Source of the DNA: a bacterium
GTDB lineage: Bacteria > SZUA-182 > DTGQ01
Reading direction: 5' to 3'
DNA: 64,000 nt
Assembly (NCBI GenBank): GCA_040755755.1
Contig: JBFLZW010000022.1
Span: 111,554 to 175,553, forward strand
Shown one piece after another: positions 28,343 to 37,777 of the stretch; the first letter of the stretch is position 1; each line of letters begins with the position of its first letter. The position numbers were made by a program, and so were the translations under genes. The notes beneath the pieces are model-generated. The model was not told where the DNA came from. It made no database searches and saw only the letters and a list, made by a program, of their open reading frames with translations.

Positions 28343-28533
28343 CTACCGGACACTTTTGAGGTAACAACCGCGAATGAACGCGAATGAACGCGAATGAACG
28401 CGAATGAACGCGAATGAACGCGAACTGAACAAAGAGGACTCGATAATGAAGGCAAATCAAAAGAATTTATTAGCGTCTATTCGTGTGCATTCGCGGTTGA
28501 TTACAGGAATTGAAAAAAAAAAGTGTCCGGTAG
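28343..28533. repeat. Element with CTACCGGACACTTTT ends enclosing 10-bp tandem repeats
   Basis: CTACCGGACACTTTT at 28343-28357 and its exact complement at 28519-28533 bound about 190 bases. Inside are five perfect CGAATGAACG units (28371-28420) plus a degenerate sixth, and an inverted match (TGCATTCGCGGTTGATTAC) near the right end. TAGCTA lies outside both ends. It looks like a small non-coding mobile or repeat element. Confidence 0.65.
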
Positions 28534-28541
28534 CGAAATAG

Positions 28542-29108
28542 CTAATCAATCATATAGCGATATCCTGATTTCTTTTTCCAGGAAAAACCTCTGGTGATCA
28601 GCCCGATGAACCAGCCAAATAACAGGATCCCGGCACCGAAAGCTGCCCACATCTGATCCTGGCGGTTTTTCAGCCGGTAATTTTTATTTCTGATTTGCTT
28701 GAGCTCTCCCTCGGTAAGCTCGAACAATCGAACATATTTCTTAAGGGATTTGTTTTCCTGGCTCAACTGGGCAATCAGTCGTGCCTGTTTATCGGCCTCG
28801 ATGGTCAGAATTTCGAGTTGCTCGGCCAGAGGTTTTTTATTCGTAAGAAGTGATTGCGCCACCCATCCTTCTTCGCCCTGCGGAGTACGGATATAATACC
28901 ACCCACCCTTTTGGGAGACAACCGTTATCGGCTCTCCGGACCTGGCCCGGGCAACGATCCTGCTGCTCATCTCCGGCTCACTGCGCATGTTAATCATATG
29001 GATAGCGGATACGTACATGGTTTTGGCCGCAGCATTCGACTGGCTGAGAAAAACGATCGACATAAACGCCGCAGCAGTAAGAAGGAGGAGGAAACGGTAT
29101 CTTGGCAC
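28542..29108 (-). CDS. SH3b-domain protein with coiled coil and C-terminal membrane anchor
   Basis: The GTG at 29108 follows GGGAGG. Order: signal peptide (FLLLLTAAAFMSIVF); bacterial SH3 domain (about 30-90: INMRSEPEMSSRIVARARSG, GWYYIRTPQGEEGWVAQSLL); coiled coil (about 95-150); one membrane helix (AFGAGILLFGWFIGLI); basic tail. This matches the 'SH3 and anchor' family often found in Proteobacteria. It follows pilR on the same strand by about 150 bases. The role is unknown; it probably binds peptidoglycan. Confidence 0.85.
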   Translation of the reverse strand: MPRYRFLLLLTAAAFMSIVFLSQSNAAAKTMYVSAIHMINMRSEPEMSSRIVARARSGEPITVVSQKGGWYYIRTPQGEEGWVAQSLLTNKKPLAEQLEILTIEADKQARLIAQLSQENKSLKKYVRLFELTEGELKQIRNKNYRLKNRQDQMWAAFGAGILLFGWFIGLITRGFSWKKKSGYRYMID

Positions 29109-29257
29109 TTCTCAACGCCTCCCTTCGTTAGCGTCATATATTCACCTGAAATTCATAAAGCAAAAGGGGAAATGTAATCTGATAAAAAGTATACCATCAG
29201 GAAATAGATCTTTCAAATATTTATGGTTAGAATTTTCGTCCGATGGCAGGGTATTGC

Positions 29258-30640
29258 TCACTGATTGGGGTCATATTTTTTCAGGCGATAGCGGAACGAG
29301 CGAAAACTCAGGTTAAGGAGCTCGGCGGCCCGGGTTTTATTGCCGTTACTTTTATCGAGGGCCTGGAAAATGAGGCTCTTTTCCAGGCTGTCCATGATCT
29401 TCTCCAGATCGATGCCCTGCTCGATATCGTAGTCTATGACAGGTTTACCGCCGGCTGCTGCATGCCGGATATTTTCCGGAAGGTCTTCCGGCTGGATGGT
29501 TCCTTGTGCGGCCAGGGCCACGGCCCTCTCGATGGTGTTTTCCATTTCCCGGACATTGCCCGGCCATGAATAGGCGGACAGAAGCTGCATGGCTTCGGGG
29601 GATATCTTTTTCGGCTCCTGATTAGTTTTTTGATTGAATACCTTGAGAAAATGATTAACCAGAAGGGGTATGTCCCCTTCCCGCTCCCGGAGCGGGGGCA
29701 TGTGAACAGGGATTACATTGAGACGATAGTAAAGGTCCTCCCGGAAGGTACCGGCGGCGATGGCGGATGGGATGTCGATGTTGGTGGCGGCGATCAGCCG
29801 GACGTCCGTCTGGATTCTTTCGGTTGAGCCTACTTTGCGTATTTCCCGGTCCTGAAGCACGCGGAGCAGTTTGACCTGGATCGAAAGCGGAGTGGTACCG
29901 ATTTCGTCCAGAAACAGGGTTCCGCCGTCAGCCATCTCGAAGAGCCCCTTTTTGGTGAGAACAGCTCCGGTAAAGGCCCCTTTGACATGGCCAAAGAGCT
30001 CACTTTCCAAAAGCCCTTCAGGCATGGCACCGCAGTTGAGGCTGATCAGGGGTTTATTTTTCCGGCTGCTGTTATTATGAATGGCCCTGGCTACCAGTTC
30101 CTTGCCGGTGCCGCTTTCACCGGTAATCAGGACCGTGCTGGTGCTGTCGGCAATTTTGCGGATAATGCAGAAAATCTCGCGCATCTTTTTACTCTTGCCA
30201 ACCATGCTGTCAAGCTGGTACTGGTCACGCAGCTCGAGAAGCTCGGTGCGCAGGGCAAGGTTTTCTTCCGTCAACTGTTTCTTCTCCAGGGCATTTCTGA
30301 TGATATGTTTGACTTCGTCGTTATCTTTGAACGGTTTGGTAAGATAATCATACGCTCCCCACTTGATGGCCCGGACCGCTGTTTCGGTTGAGGCGTAAGC
30401 GGTCATCATGATGACTACGGTCTCCGGGCTCAGCTCTTTCATGGCTTTCAGGAGGTCCAGCCCGCTCATTCCGGGCATCTTGATATCCAGGAGAGCCAGA
30501 TCAAAGGAATGCGTTTGCACAAGCTCGATGGCTCTTTCCGGATGAGTTGCGTATTGGACCTTGTAGCCTTCCTTGCGCAGAATGATAGACAGGCACATGC
30601 ACATGCTTTCTTCGTCATCAATAACAAGAATCGATCTCAT
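29258..30640 (-). CDS. pilR: NtrC-family response regulator PilR
   Basis: The 460-residue protein has a receiver domain (acceptor Asp near 52 in [10 protein letters not shown]), a sigma-54 AAA+ domain (Walker [15 protein letters not shown] loop, [10 protein letters not shown]) and a Fis-type helix-turn-helix ([20 protein letters not shown]). The order and linkage with a PilS-type kinase and pil motor genes identify PilR, which activates pilin transcription with sigma-54. Its gene overlaps pilS by four bases (ATGA). No pilA lies in this window. Confidence 0.92.
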   Translation of the reverse strand: MRSILVIDDEESMCMCLSIILRKEGYKVQYATHPERAIELVQTHSFDLALLDIKMPGMSGLDLLKAMKELSPETVVIMMTAYASTETAVRAIKWGAYDYLTKPFKDNDEVKHIIRNALEKKQLTEENLALRTELLELRDQYQLDSMVGKSKKMREIFCIIRKIADSTSTVLITGESGTGKELVARAIHNNSSRKNKPLISLNCGAMPEGLLESELFGHVKGAFTGAVLTKKGLFEMADGGTLFLDEIGTTPLSIQVKLLRVLQDREIRKVGSTERIQTDVRLIAATNIDIPSAIAAGTFREDLYYRLNVIPVHMPPLREREGDIPLLVNHFLKVFNQKTNQEPKKISPEAMQLLSAYSWPGNVREMENTIERAVALAAQGTIQPEDLPENIRHAAAGGKPVIDYDIEQGIDLEKIMDSLEKSLIFQALDKSNGNKTRAAELLNLSFRSFRYRLKKYDPNQ

Positions 30641-32343
30641 ATTCGTACGTCCTCAAGGAGAATTGGTGAGGCAGCAGGGAGAAATACCCTGAAATTGCTT
30701 CCCTCACCCGGTGCGCTGATTACCTCGATTTTCCCGTGGTGTTCTTCAACGATCCGATAGGCGATACTTAAGCCCAGGCCCATGCCTCTGTCTTTGGTAG
30801 TGTAGAAGGGAGTGAACAGTTGCTTGATGCCCTCAGGAGATATCCCGATGCCGGTATCGGCAAATTCGATCAGACAAAACCCCTGTTCCGCCTCCCTGAC
30901 CCGGATGGTGAATGTCCCGCCATCGGGCATGGCCTGGCAGGCATTGGTGGCCAGGTTCCAGAAAACCTGTTTGATCTGCCCGGGGTCTGCCTCAACATCC
31001 GCCATCGATGCAGCGATATCGGTAACGATCTGGATCCGGTCATTCTTTTCTCCGCTTTTTTGAATGAGCGTGACGGTTTCCTGAACGATATCCGCGAGGG
31101 AGCAGTTTTGCGGGTTGGGCGGCTGAGGTCTGGCATACAGCAGAAAATCGGTGATAATCCTGTTCAGCCGGTTCGATTCTTTCAGAATGATTTCCATCAG
31201 ATGGCGGTTTTCCTCATCCAGCTCAAGCTCATCATGGAGGAACTGAACCGAGCCCCTGATCGAGGCCATGGGATTGCGCAGCTCATGAGCTATGCTTGCC
31301 GACATCTGGCCGATGGTCGCCAGCACCTCCGCCTGTTTGACCTGCTCCTCCATTTTCTTGTACTCGGTCAGATCCTGAAAATTGGTGATCAGCCCTTTGG
31401 CCTCTCCCTGGGGATTCCTCAGAATAGAAATGGTCAGGCCAAGGAAAGTTTCCTGCCCCTTCCGTTTGATCCGGCTCTCCAGTCTCAGGAAATTCTTTCC
31501 TCCCTTGTCCATGGATTGGTAGTATTTTTCGATCTGCAGGGGCCTGAAGAGCTGATTCCAGTGAAACTGGCCAGCACCTTTTCCCGATGCCGGGCGGGGA
31601 AGGTCGAGAATCCGGATGGCAGCCCGGTTCATCAGGGCAACCCATCCAGTCAGGTCAGATACGATCAGGCCACTGCTCATACTCTGGAGAATGTTCTCGT
31701 TGAAGGTTTGCAGTTGAGCGATATCACCATCCCTGGCCTGGAGCTCTCTGCCCGCCCGGCGCTGCAATTCGGCCAGATATCCGCTCAGGAAAGCGGTGAG
31801 ATAGAAGGCAAAGATATTGGCAAAAATGGTATGAGAAACGTATAAAAGGTTCAGCTCGATCTCTTTGGGTACGTAATTGTAGGGAGGAATAAGTATTCCG
31901 GTAAACTGAAGGGCCAGAAGCAGACCATAAACCAGGCTGCTGAAGCTGGCCACAACCATGCTGCTCCTTCTGGACAGCAGGATGCTGGTAGTGATAATAG
32001 TCAGGCTATAGGCGAATGAGAAGGGACTTCTGATTCCTCCGGTATAAAAAACGAGCGCAGTCTCGATGATCAGATCGCCGCAGATCTGAATATAGGCGAA
32101 GAAGACCACATCCGGCGGCCCCAGGCGGAGGATAATGGCATAGAGGATGGTCATGACATAGGTAATGATAATCAGGGTTGAGAAGGGGAGGAGAGAGACC
32201 GTCGGGTTCCTGAACTGTAAAATGGTCATGGACCCCAGGAGCAGGGTTATCACGATCACCCTGATGGCGACCAGCCATTTGATCTTGCTCAGGAGGTCCT
32301 CCCCCGGTAAGGCTGATTGAGAAATCTGCGGCAGCCAGCTCAT
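30637..32343 (-). CDS. pilS: Sensor histidine kinase PilS
   Basis: The 568-residue protein has about six membrane helices (30-200), a PAS domain (about 215-340), a HisKA domain with SIAHELRNPMASIRGS, and an ATPase domain with NLATNACQAMPDGG, ADTGIGIS and GMGLGLSI. It partners PilR, encoded immediately downstream with a four-base overlap. Confidence 0.92.
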   Translation of the reverse strand: MSWLPQISQSALPGEDLLSKIKWLVAIRVIVITLLLGSMTILQFRNPTVSLLPFSTLIIITYVMTILYAIILRLGPPDVVFFAYIQICGDLIIETALVFYTGGIRSPFSFAYSLTIITTSILLSRRSSMVVASFSSLVYGLLLALQFTGILIPPYNYVPKEIELNLLYVSHTIFANIFAFYLTAFLSGYLAELQRRAGRELQARDGDIAQLQTFNENILQSMSSGLIVSDLTGWVALMNRAAIRILDLPRPASGKGAGQFHWNQLFRPLQIEKYYQSMDKGGKNFLRLESRIKRKGQETFLGLTISILRNPQGEAKGLITNFQDLTEYKKMEEQVKQAEVLATIGQMSASIAHELRNPMASIRGSVQFLHDELELDEENRHLMEIILKESNRLNRIITDFLLYARPQPPNPQNCSLADIVQETVTLIQKSGEKNDRIQIVTDIAASMADVEADPGQIKQVFWNLATNACQAMPDGGTFTIRVREAEQGFCLIEFADTGIGISPEGIKQLFTPFYTTKDRGMGLGLSIAYRIVEEHHGKIEVISAPGEGSNFRVFLPAASPILLEDVRI

Positions 32344-32364
32344 ATCGGTCTCACATTGGTTAAA

Positions 32365-32557
32365 GGAGTCAGAAGTCAGGAGTCAGAAGTCAGGAGAAAA
32401 GGCATAGTAAATGCTTCGCCATTTGTCATTCCAAGCGAAATAAAGGATCTTCATAAGGATGATACCTTTCACGAGAATGCTCAGAGTCATTTACCAGGCC
32501 ATGACTTGCGCTCCGGCCACTGACTACTCTCTCCTGACTTCTGACTCCTGTCTCCTC
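32365..32557. repeat. Dispersed TCAGGAGTCAGAAGTC repeat, inverted pair
   Basis: GGAGTCAGAAGTCAGGAGTC (from 32365) and CTCCTGACTTCTGACTCCTG (32531-32550) are complementary and separated by about 130 bases between pilC and pilS. Confidence 0.8.
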
Positions 32558-32561
32558 AACA

Positions 32562-33776
32562 TCAATTAATCGTCGCTGCCAGCTTGAATATCGGCAGATA
32601 CATGGCCACCACGATAAAGCCGACCACCACGCCGAGAAAGACCATGAGCATTGGCTCCAGCATGGAGGTCAGGGTCTCGACTGCCACATCCACTTCATCG
32701 TCATAGAAGTCGGCGACTTTCGTCAACATGTTATCCAGGGCTCCGGTGGTCTCTCCTACGGTAATCATTTGAACCACCATCGGAGGAAAGACCTTGCTCT
32801 GGGAGAGCGGCTCGGCCATAGTCTTTCCTTCGCTGATGCTGGATTTCGTTTCGGCCAGGGCTATTTCCACCACCTTGTTGCCTGAGGTTTTGGCCGTGAT
32901 ATCCATGGCGTCCAGCATCGGTACGCCGCTGCTGATCAGGGTTCCCAGAGTCCTGGCGAATTTGGCCACTGCGACCTTGCGGATCAGAATACCGAAAACC
33001 GGGGTTTTGAGCATGAAGCTGTCAATGACCAGCCTCCCTTTTTCAGTTTTATAAAATTTCTTCAAAAAAACAATCAGTGAGGCTATGACGAGAAAGACTA
33101 TCCCTCCACCCCAGCCGGCCAGAAAGTTACTCATGGCTATGACCATGCGGGTCGGAGCAGGCAGCGTCCCGCCGAAGCTGGTGAAAAGACTGGCAAATTG
33201 CGGGATGACGAAAATAAGCAGCCCGGCCACGATTACCACGGCCACGATCAGAATGACGATCGGGTAAACCATGGCTGATTTGACCTTTTTTTTCAAATTC
33301 ATGGCCCGCTCGATGTAAATGGCCAGCCGGTTGAGAATGGTATCGAGGATTCCACCCAGCTCTCCGGCATCCACCATGTTGACATACAGGCTGTCAAAGG
33401 TGGTGGGGTGCTTGCGGAGTGCATCACCAAAGGATGAACCTCCTTCCACCGATTGTTTGACTTCCTTGCAGGATTGAGCCAGGGTCGGATTTTCGGTTTG
33501 GGCGCAGAGAATATCCAGGGCCTGAACCAATGGCAGGCCAGCGTCAATCATGGTGGAAAGCTGACGGGTGAGGATAACGATATCGCGGGTAGTGACCTTC
33601 TTTTTTCCCAGACCGGGGAGTTTGATCTCGATCGATTTAGCCTTCTGCTTGACCGAGGTGGCAATGATAGCCTGTTTTCTCAGTTCCTTAGCCGCCTGTT
33701 TATTGTCTTCAGCCTCGATCTCACCAGTGACGGATTTTCCTTGCAGGGACTTTCCTGTGTATTGAAATACGGGCAT
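32562..33776 (-). CDS. pilC: Type IV pilus inner-membrane platform protein PilC
   Basis: The 404 residues contain two T2SSF domains and three or more membrane helices. Signatures are LTRQLSTMIDAGLPLVQALD, GSSFGDALRKHP and VYPIVILIVAVVIV, then KFARTLGTLISSGVPMLDAM and MLTKVADFYDDEVD. PilC anchors the pilus machine and couples to PilB and PilT. The ATG follows GGAGC, 19 bases after the pilT stop. Confidence 0.96.
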   Translation of the reverse strand: MPVFQYTGKSLQGKSVTGEIEAEDNKQAAKELRKQAIIATSVKQKAKSIEIKLPGLGKKKVTTRDIVILTRQLSTMIDAGLPLVQALDILCAQTENPTLAQSCKEVKQSVEGGSSFGDALRKHPTTFDSLYVNMVDAGELGGILDTILNRLAIYIERAMNLKKKVKSAMVYPIVILIVAVVIVAGLLIFVIPQFASLFTSFGGTLPAPTRMVIAMSNFLAGWGGGIVFLVIASLIVFLKKFYKTEKGRLVIDSFMLKTPVFGILIRKVAVAKFARTLGTLISSGVPMLDAMDITAKTSGNKVVEIALAETKSSISEGKTMAEPLSQSKVFPPMVVQMITVGETTGALDNMLTKVADFYDDEVDVAVETLTSMLEPMLMVFLGVVVGFIVVAMYLPIFKLAATIN

Positions 33777-33795
33777 AGTTTGCCTTTGCTCCTTC

Positions 33796-34896
33796 TTATA
33801 ATATGCTGTCTTGCATCATCTGATGCAATTCAGCCGGATAGGGGGATCTTCCCAGGGCAGTTTCTTTGCTGATGTGATTGAGCTTATACAGCGAGAAGAG
33901 TGCCTGGTTCATGGTCTGCATTCCATATTTTAGGCTCCCGCTTTGCATGAGGCTGTAAATCTGCTGGACCTGGTTTTCCCGGACCAGGTTGCGAATAGCG
34001 TGATTGGGTATAAGGACTTCCAGGGCCAGAATCCGGCCCTCTTCAAACTGTTTGGGTATCAGTTGCTGACAGAGAATTCCTTCCAGAAGAAAAGAAAGCT
34101 GGGTCCGGACCTGATTCTGCTGATGAGGAGGAAAAACATCGATAATGCGGTTGATGGATTGAATACAGGAGTCGGTGTGAAGCGTAGCCAGGGTAAGATG
34201 TCCGGTCTCGGCAATGGTCAGGGCCGCTTCCATGGTTTCAAGATCACGCATCTCACCGATCATGACCACATCGGGGTCCTCCCGCAGAACGGACCGGAGA
34301 GCCCTGGACATGGAGAGAGCATCGGAGTGCAGCTCACGCTGGTTGATCATGCACTTTTTATGGCTGTGAAGGTATTCTATCGGGTCCTCTACGGTTATAA
34401 TATGCTTATGAACCTGCGTATTGATGCATTCAATCATAGCTGCCAGGGTAGTTGATTTTCCGCTCCCCGTTGGACCGCAAACCAGGATGAGCCCCCGCTG
34501 CCGCTCGCAGAGCTCGCTGACAACCGGAGGAAGGTTCAACTCCTGCAGGGTGGGTATGATATAGGGAACACTCCGGATAGCCAGGGCCATACTCCCCCGC
34601 TGATAGTAGGCATTGACACGGAAACGGCTCAAGTCGCTGACCCCAAAGGAGAAATCAATCTCCCGGCTTTGTTCGAGCTGGCCTTTCTGATCCTCGGTCA
34701 GAATTTCAAAGGTCAGATGCCTGGTATCTTCCGGAGACAGGGGAGGATAATCCAAATGGCGGATTTGACCATTCACCCTCACCTGAGGCGGAATGCCGAT
34801 AGTCAAGTGCAGGTCGGAAGCCTTCTGAGAGAACATGGCCTTCAACAGATCCTGCATCGTTATACCTGCTTCAGCATAATGTGGAATCATGTTCAT
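33796..34896 (-). CDS. pilT: Pilus retraction ATPase PilT
   Basis: The hexameric ATPase that retracts type IV pili. Seen: N-terminal ASDLHLTIGIPP, Walker A GPTGSGKSTT, Asp box EDPIEYLH, Walker B MIGEMRDLETMEAAL, His box TLATLHTDS, and the PilT-specific AIRNLVRENQVQQIYSLMQS. The ATG at 34896 gives 366 residues; an ATG at 34857 (MQDLLKAMFS) fits the usual PilT start and is a credible alternative. Confidence 0.96.
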   Translation of the reverse strand: MNMIPHYAEAGITMQDLLKAMFSQKASDLHLTIGIPPQVRVNGQIRHLDYPPLSPEDTRHLTFEILTEDQKGQLEQSREIDFSFGVSDLSRFRVNAYYQRGSMALAIRSVPYIIPTLQELNLPPVVSELCERQRGLILVCGPTGSGKSTTLAAMIECINTQVHKHIITVEDPIEYLHSHKKCMINQRELHSDALSMSRALRSVLREDPDVVMIGEMRDLETMEAALTIAETGHLTLATLHTDSCIQSINRIIDVFPPHQQNQVRTQLSFLLEGILCQQLIPKQFEEGRILALEVLIPNHAIRNLVRENQVQQIYSLMQSGSLKYGMQTMNQALFSLYKLNHISKETALGRSPYPAELHQMMQDSIL

Positions 34897-34901
34897 TGTG
34901 G

Positions 34902-35108
34902 AGGAGTCAGGAGTCAGAAGTCAGGAGTCAGAATAAATACTTTGTCTCCCGGCTCTGAGCTCCCTGTTCCCCGGCTTCTTGGCTACTGATTACGGCAACT
35001 GTCTTTACTGACCACTGGCCACTGATCACTGACCACTGTCTTTACTGACCACTGATCACTGACCACTCTTCTGGCTCCTGGCTCCTGACTTCTGACTCCT
35101 GACTCCTG
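34902..35108. repeat. Dispersed repeats between pilB and pilT
   Basis: GGAGTCAGGAGTCAGAAGTC near 34902 is complementary to GACTTCTGACTCCTGACTCC at its other end near 35088. Between them lies a second family, ACTGACCACTGATCACTGAC, at 35005-35068; the second family recurs at 44525-44582. Confidence 0.8.
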
Positions 35109-35112
35109 TTTT

Positions 35113-36900
35113 TTAATCATCAAACGATACCCGCAGTACCTCTTCGATGGTGGTGACTCCCTCCCTGATCTTTTGGAGGCCGCTGTCTCTGAGGGTTCTC
35201 ATTCCCTCACGGCGGGCCTGAGCTTTCAATTCATTGACCGGCGCACCATTCAGAATTTGAAGCTTCAGCCCTTCGGTAATTTTCATAACCTCGTACAGAG
35301 CAACCCGCCCCTTGTAGCCGGTGTTATTGCAGGCACTGCACCCCTTTCCCTTGAAGATTTTCAATTCCCCGACTTCCTCGGCTGAAAAACCCACCCTGAC
35401 CAGGGCTTTTTCCGGCACCGTAATTTCCTCCCTGCACTGGGAGCAAATACGTCGTGCCAGCCGCTGGGCCACAATTAAAATCACGGCTGAAGAAACAAGA
35501 AAAGGTTCCACCCCCATATTTAATAATCGGCCAATTGTGCCGGGCGCATCATTGGTATGAAGAGTACTGAGCACCAGGTGACCGGTCAGGGCCGCTTTGA
35601 TTCCGATCTCGGCGGTCTCGGTGTCCCGGATTTCACCCACCATGATCACGTCCGGGTCCTGCCGCAGGAAGGAGCGCAGGGCAGCGGCAAAGGTCAGGCC
35701 GATTTGCTCCTTCACCTGAACCTGATTGATTCCGGCCAGATTGAACTCCACCGGGTCTTCGGCAGTCATGATGTTGGTTTCCTCGTTGTTGAGCTGATGG
35801 AGCGCGGAGTAAAGGGTTGTAGTTTTGCCGCTTCCGGTAGGGCCGGTTACCAGGACCATGCCATAGGGGCTGTGAATGGCATCCTGGAACAGTTCAAGAG
35901 CTTTGGGCTCGAATCCCAGTTTGCCCATGTCCAGTTGAAGGTTGGATTTATCCAGAAGACGCAGTACCACCTTTTCTCCAAAGAGGGTCGGCAGCACCGA
36001 AACCCGAAAATCCATATCCTTTTTTTTGCCGAGTTTCAGCTTGATGCGGCCATCCTGTGGCAGCCGCTTTTCGGCAATGTCCAGTTTGGACATGATCTTG
36101 ATACGGGAAACCACGGCATTCTTGATCTTCATCGGCAGGCCCATAGCCTTTCGCAATACCCCGTCCAGGCGGTAGCGGACCCGGAAGCTCTTTTCATACG
36201 GCTCAATGTGGATATCGCTTACTCCCATCTTTACCGCTTTGATCAGAAGACCGTTGACCAGCTTGACGATCGGGGCATCAACATCCAGTACCCCATCCTC
36301 GTCCTGCTCCTCCACCACTTCAACGTTGTCAACCGCACCCTTGACGATGTTATCGAAATCATCGACATCCACGACCGAATCATCAAGGTCCTCCGAAAAG
36401 TCCGTGCCCGGACCTGTACCCTCCTGCTCATCAATGTCATAATCCTTGGCGTTGATCTCCTCCGTCGGGGCTTTCTTTTTCCGGTAATACCTGTCAAAGG
36501 CCCTTTTAAAGGAGGATTCGGAGGTGACGACGGTCTCCACGGAATAGCCGGTGAGGAATTTAATATCGTCAATGGCAAAGACATTGGAAGGATCAACCAT
36601 GGCCAGGGTCAGAATGCTGGACATGAGGCTGACGGGAATGCAGCTATATTTTTTCGCCAGATCCTGCGGAATGAGTTTGACCACCTCTTCGTCGATCTCG
36701 AAGCTGTTCAAATTGATGGTCGGAACACCATACTGCTTGCTTAAAAACCAGAGAATATCCTCCTCTTTGAGGAACCCCAGCTTAATCAGGTTAAAACCAA
36801 GCCTGCCCCCTGATTTTTTCTGCTCCTCCAATCCCTGCTGGAGTTGCTCTTCGGAGATCATTTTCGCCTTGAGGAGCAGTTCGCCAAGTCGCTCTTTCAT
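35113..36900 (-). CDS. pilB: Pilus extension ATPase PilB
   Basis: This 595-residue ATPase drives pilin polymerisation. An N-terminal T2SSE_N domain (about 1-150) is followed by an acidic linker (about 165-215). The ATPase has Walker A GPTGSGKTTTLYSAL, Asp box EDPVEFNLAG, Walker B VGEIRDTETAEIG, His box STLHTNDAPG and a zinc-binding tetracysteine (CSQC and CSAC). It is the first gene of the pilB-pilT-pilC-pilS-pilR run. The acidic linker is somewhat longer than usual. Confidence 0.96.
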   Translation of the reverse strand: MKERLGELLLKAKMISEEQLQQGLEEQKKSGGRLGFNLIKLGFLKEEDILWFLSKQYGVPTINLNSFEIDEEVVKLIPQDLAKKYSCIPVSLMSSILTLAMVDPSNVFAIDDIKFLTGYSVETVVTSESSFKRAFDRYYRKKKAPTEEINAKDYDIDEQEGTGPGTDFSEDLDDSVVDVDDFDNIVKGAVDNVEVVEEQDEDGVLDVDAPIVKLVNGLLIKAVKMGVSDIHIEPYEKSFRVRYRLDGVLRKAMGLPMKIKNAVVSRIKIMSKLDIAEKRLPQDGRIKLKLGKKKDMDFRVSVLPTLFGEKVVLRLLDKSNLQLDMGKLGFEPKALELFQDAIHSPYGMVLVTGPTGSGKTTTLYSALHQLNNEETNIMTAEDPVEFNLAGINQVQVKEQIGLTFAAALRSFLRQDPDVIMVGEIRDTETAEIGIKAALTGHLVLSTLHTNDAPGTIGRLLNMGVEPFLVSSAVILIVAQRLARRICSQCREEITVPEKALVRVGFSAEEVGELKIFKGKGCSACNNTGYKGRVALYEVMKITEGLKLQILNGAPVNELKAQARREGMRTLRDSGLQKIREGVTTIEEVLRVSFDD

Positions 36901-37071
36901 GATAACCTTTTGATGGATGTAATCTTTTTATGTTATATTGAAAATGGTAAGTAAAGATAAAAGCAGCGGAAAGATTCAGGGAGGAAGAACCCGCCCTTCT
37001 TTTCCCCGGAATAGAGTATTTCTACCCGTGCGATATACTATTATTATCGTCTCGAACAGGTGAAATCTGAG

Positions 37072-37200
37072 ATGGAAGATAAAATTGTGATTGAATTGCA
37101 GCATGAGGAAAAATATTCAGCCATAGGAACAGGAATTGCATTTTGGCTTTATATTGTGCTTTACAGTATCAGCCGAAGGGGATTTTATATCGAAGTCTAG
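37072..37200 (+). CDS. Small membrane peptide candidate (42 aa)
   Basis: The ATG at 37072 opens a 42-codon frame with a charged N-terminus (MEDKIVIELQHEEKYS), one hydrophobic helix (GTGIAFWLYIVLYS) and a basic end (SRRGFYIEV). It ends 10 bases before the next gene. The ribosome binding site (CAGGTGA) is weak, so this rests mainly on the membrane-helix pattern. Confidence 0.35.
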   Translation: MEDKIVIELQHEEKYSAIGTGIAFWLYIVLYSISRRGFYIEV

Positions 37201-37209
37201 GGTATTAGT

Positions 37210-37623
37210 ATGGATAAGTTAAAATTTCTTGTCTTTTTGGGAAGCCTGCTTTGGGTCTGCCTGCTCTGTGGATTACGTTCGATCGGTTCGGTTGGATGTG
37301 TACATCGCCAACGCACTGGGGCAGGTAGATTTTTTGAGCTTACAGGGAGATTAATTACTGCCCAGAAACCGAAAATCATCACGGCAGTTATAAACAGGAA
37401 TACAAATCCGATTCGCTCTCCTGAGGAATATCACCTTTTTATCACTTTTAATTTTCTCAGTAAATATATTAACCCTGACAAATATCAGGAAACGTTGCTC
37501 TCACCTTGTGTGCAACTGAGTAACATCTTGATTAACCATCAGGAAGATATTTCTCCTTCAAGAGAAAACCGTCTGCCTTTTCAAATCCTTCAGATTATAA
37601 GTACTTCTATAATAAGATCCTGA
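37210..37623 (+). CDS. Hypothetical protein with N-terminal hydrophobic segment
   Basis: The 137 residues begin with a hydrophobic stretch (FLVFLGSLLWVCLLCG). The rest is without recognisable motifs (NPIRSPEEYHLFITFNFLSK). No strong ribosome binding site is seen. It may form a pair with the 42-codon frame just upstream. It could be a chance frame. Confidence 0.4.
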   Translation: MDKLKFLVFLGSLLWVCLLCGLRSIGSVGCVHRQRTGAGRFFELTGRLITAQKPKIITAVINRNTNPIRSPEEYHLFITFNFLSKYINPDKYQETLLSPCVQLSNILINHQEDISPSRENRLPFQILQIISTSIIRS

Positions 37624-37777
37624 GAACTCCTCTCGTTATTTGGAGGAGCCGAGAGTCATATGAATACCACAGTGTATATAAACTACACAGCATATGAGTT
37701 ATCCAGATAATTACGTACGCTGATATGGTATAAGGTCAGAAAAGGGACCTCAGTATATTAACTCAAAAAGGGATCTT

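Noticed and set aside
28371-28430. Possible CRISPR-like array
   Set aside because: Units are 10-bp direct tandem repeats without spacers, and no cas gene is present.
35557-36744. 395-codon plus-strand open frame
   Set aside because: Antisense to pilB.
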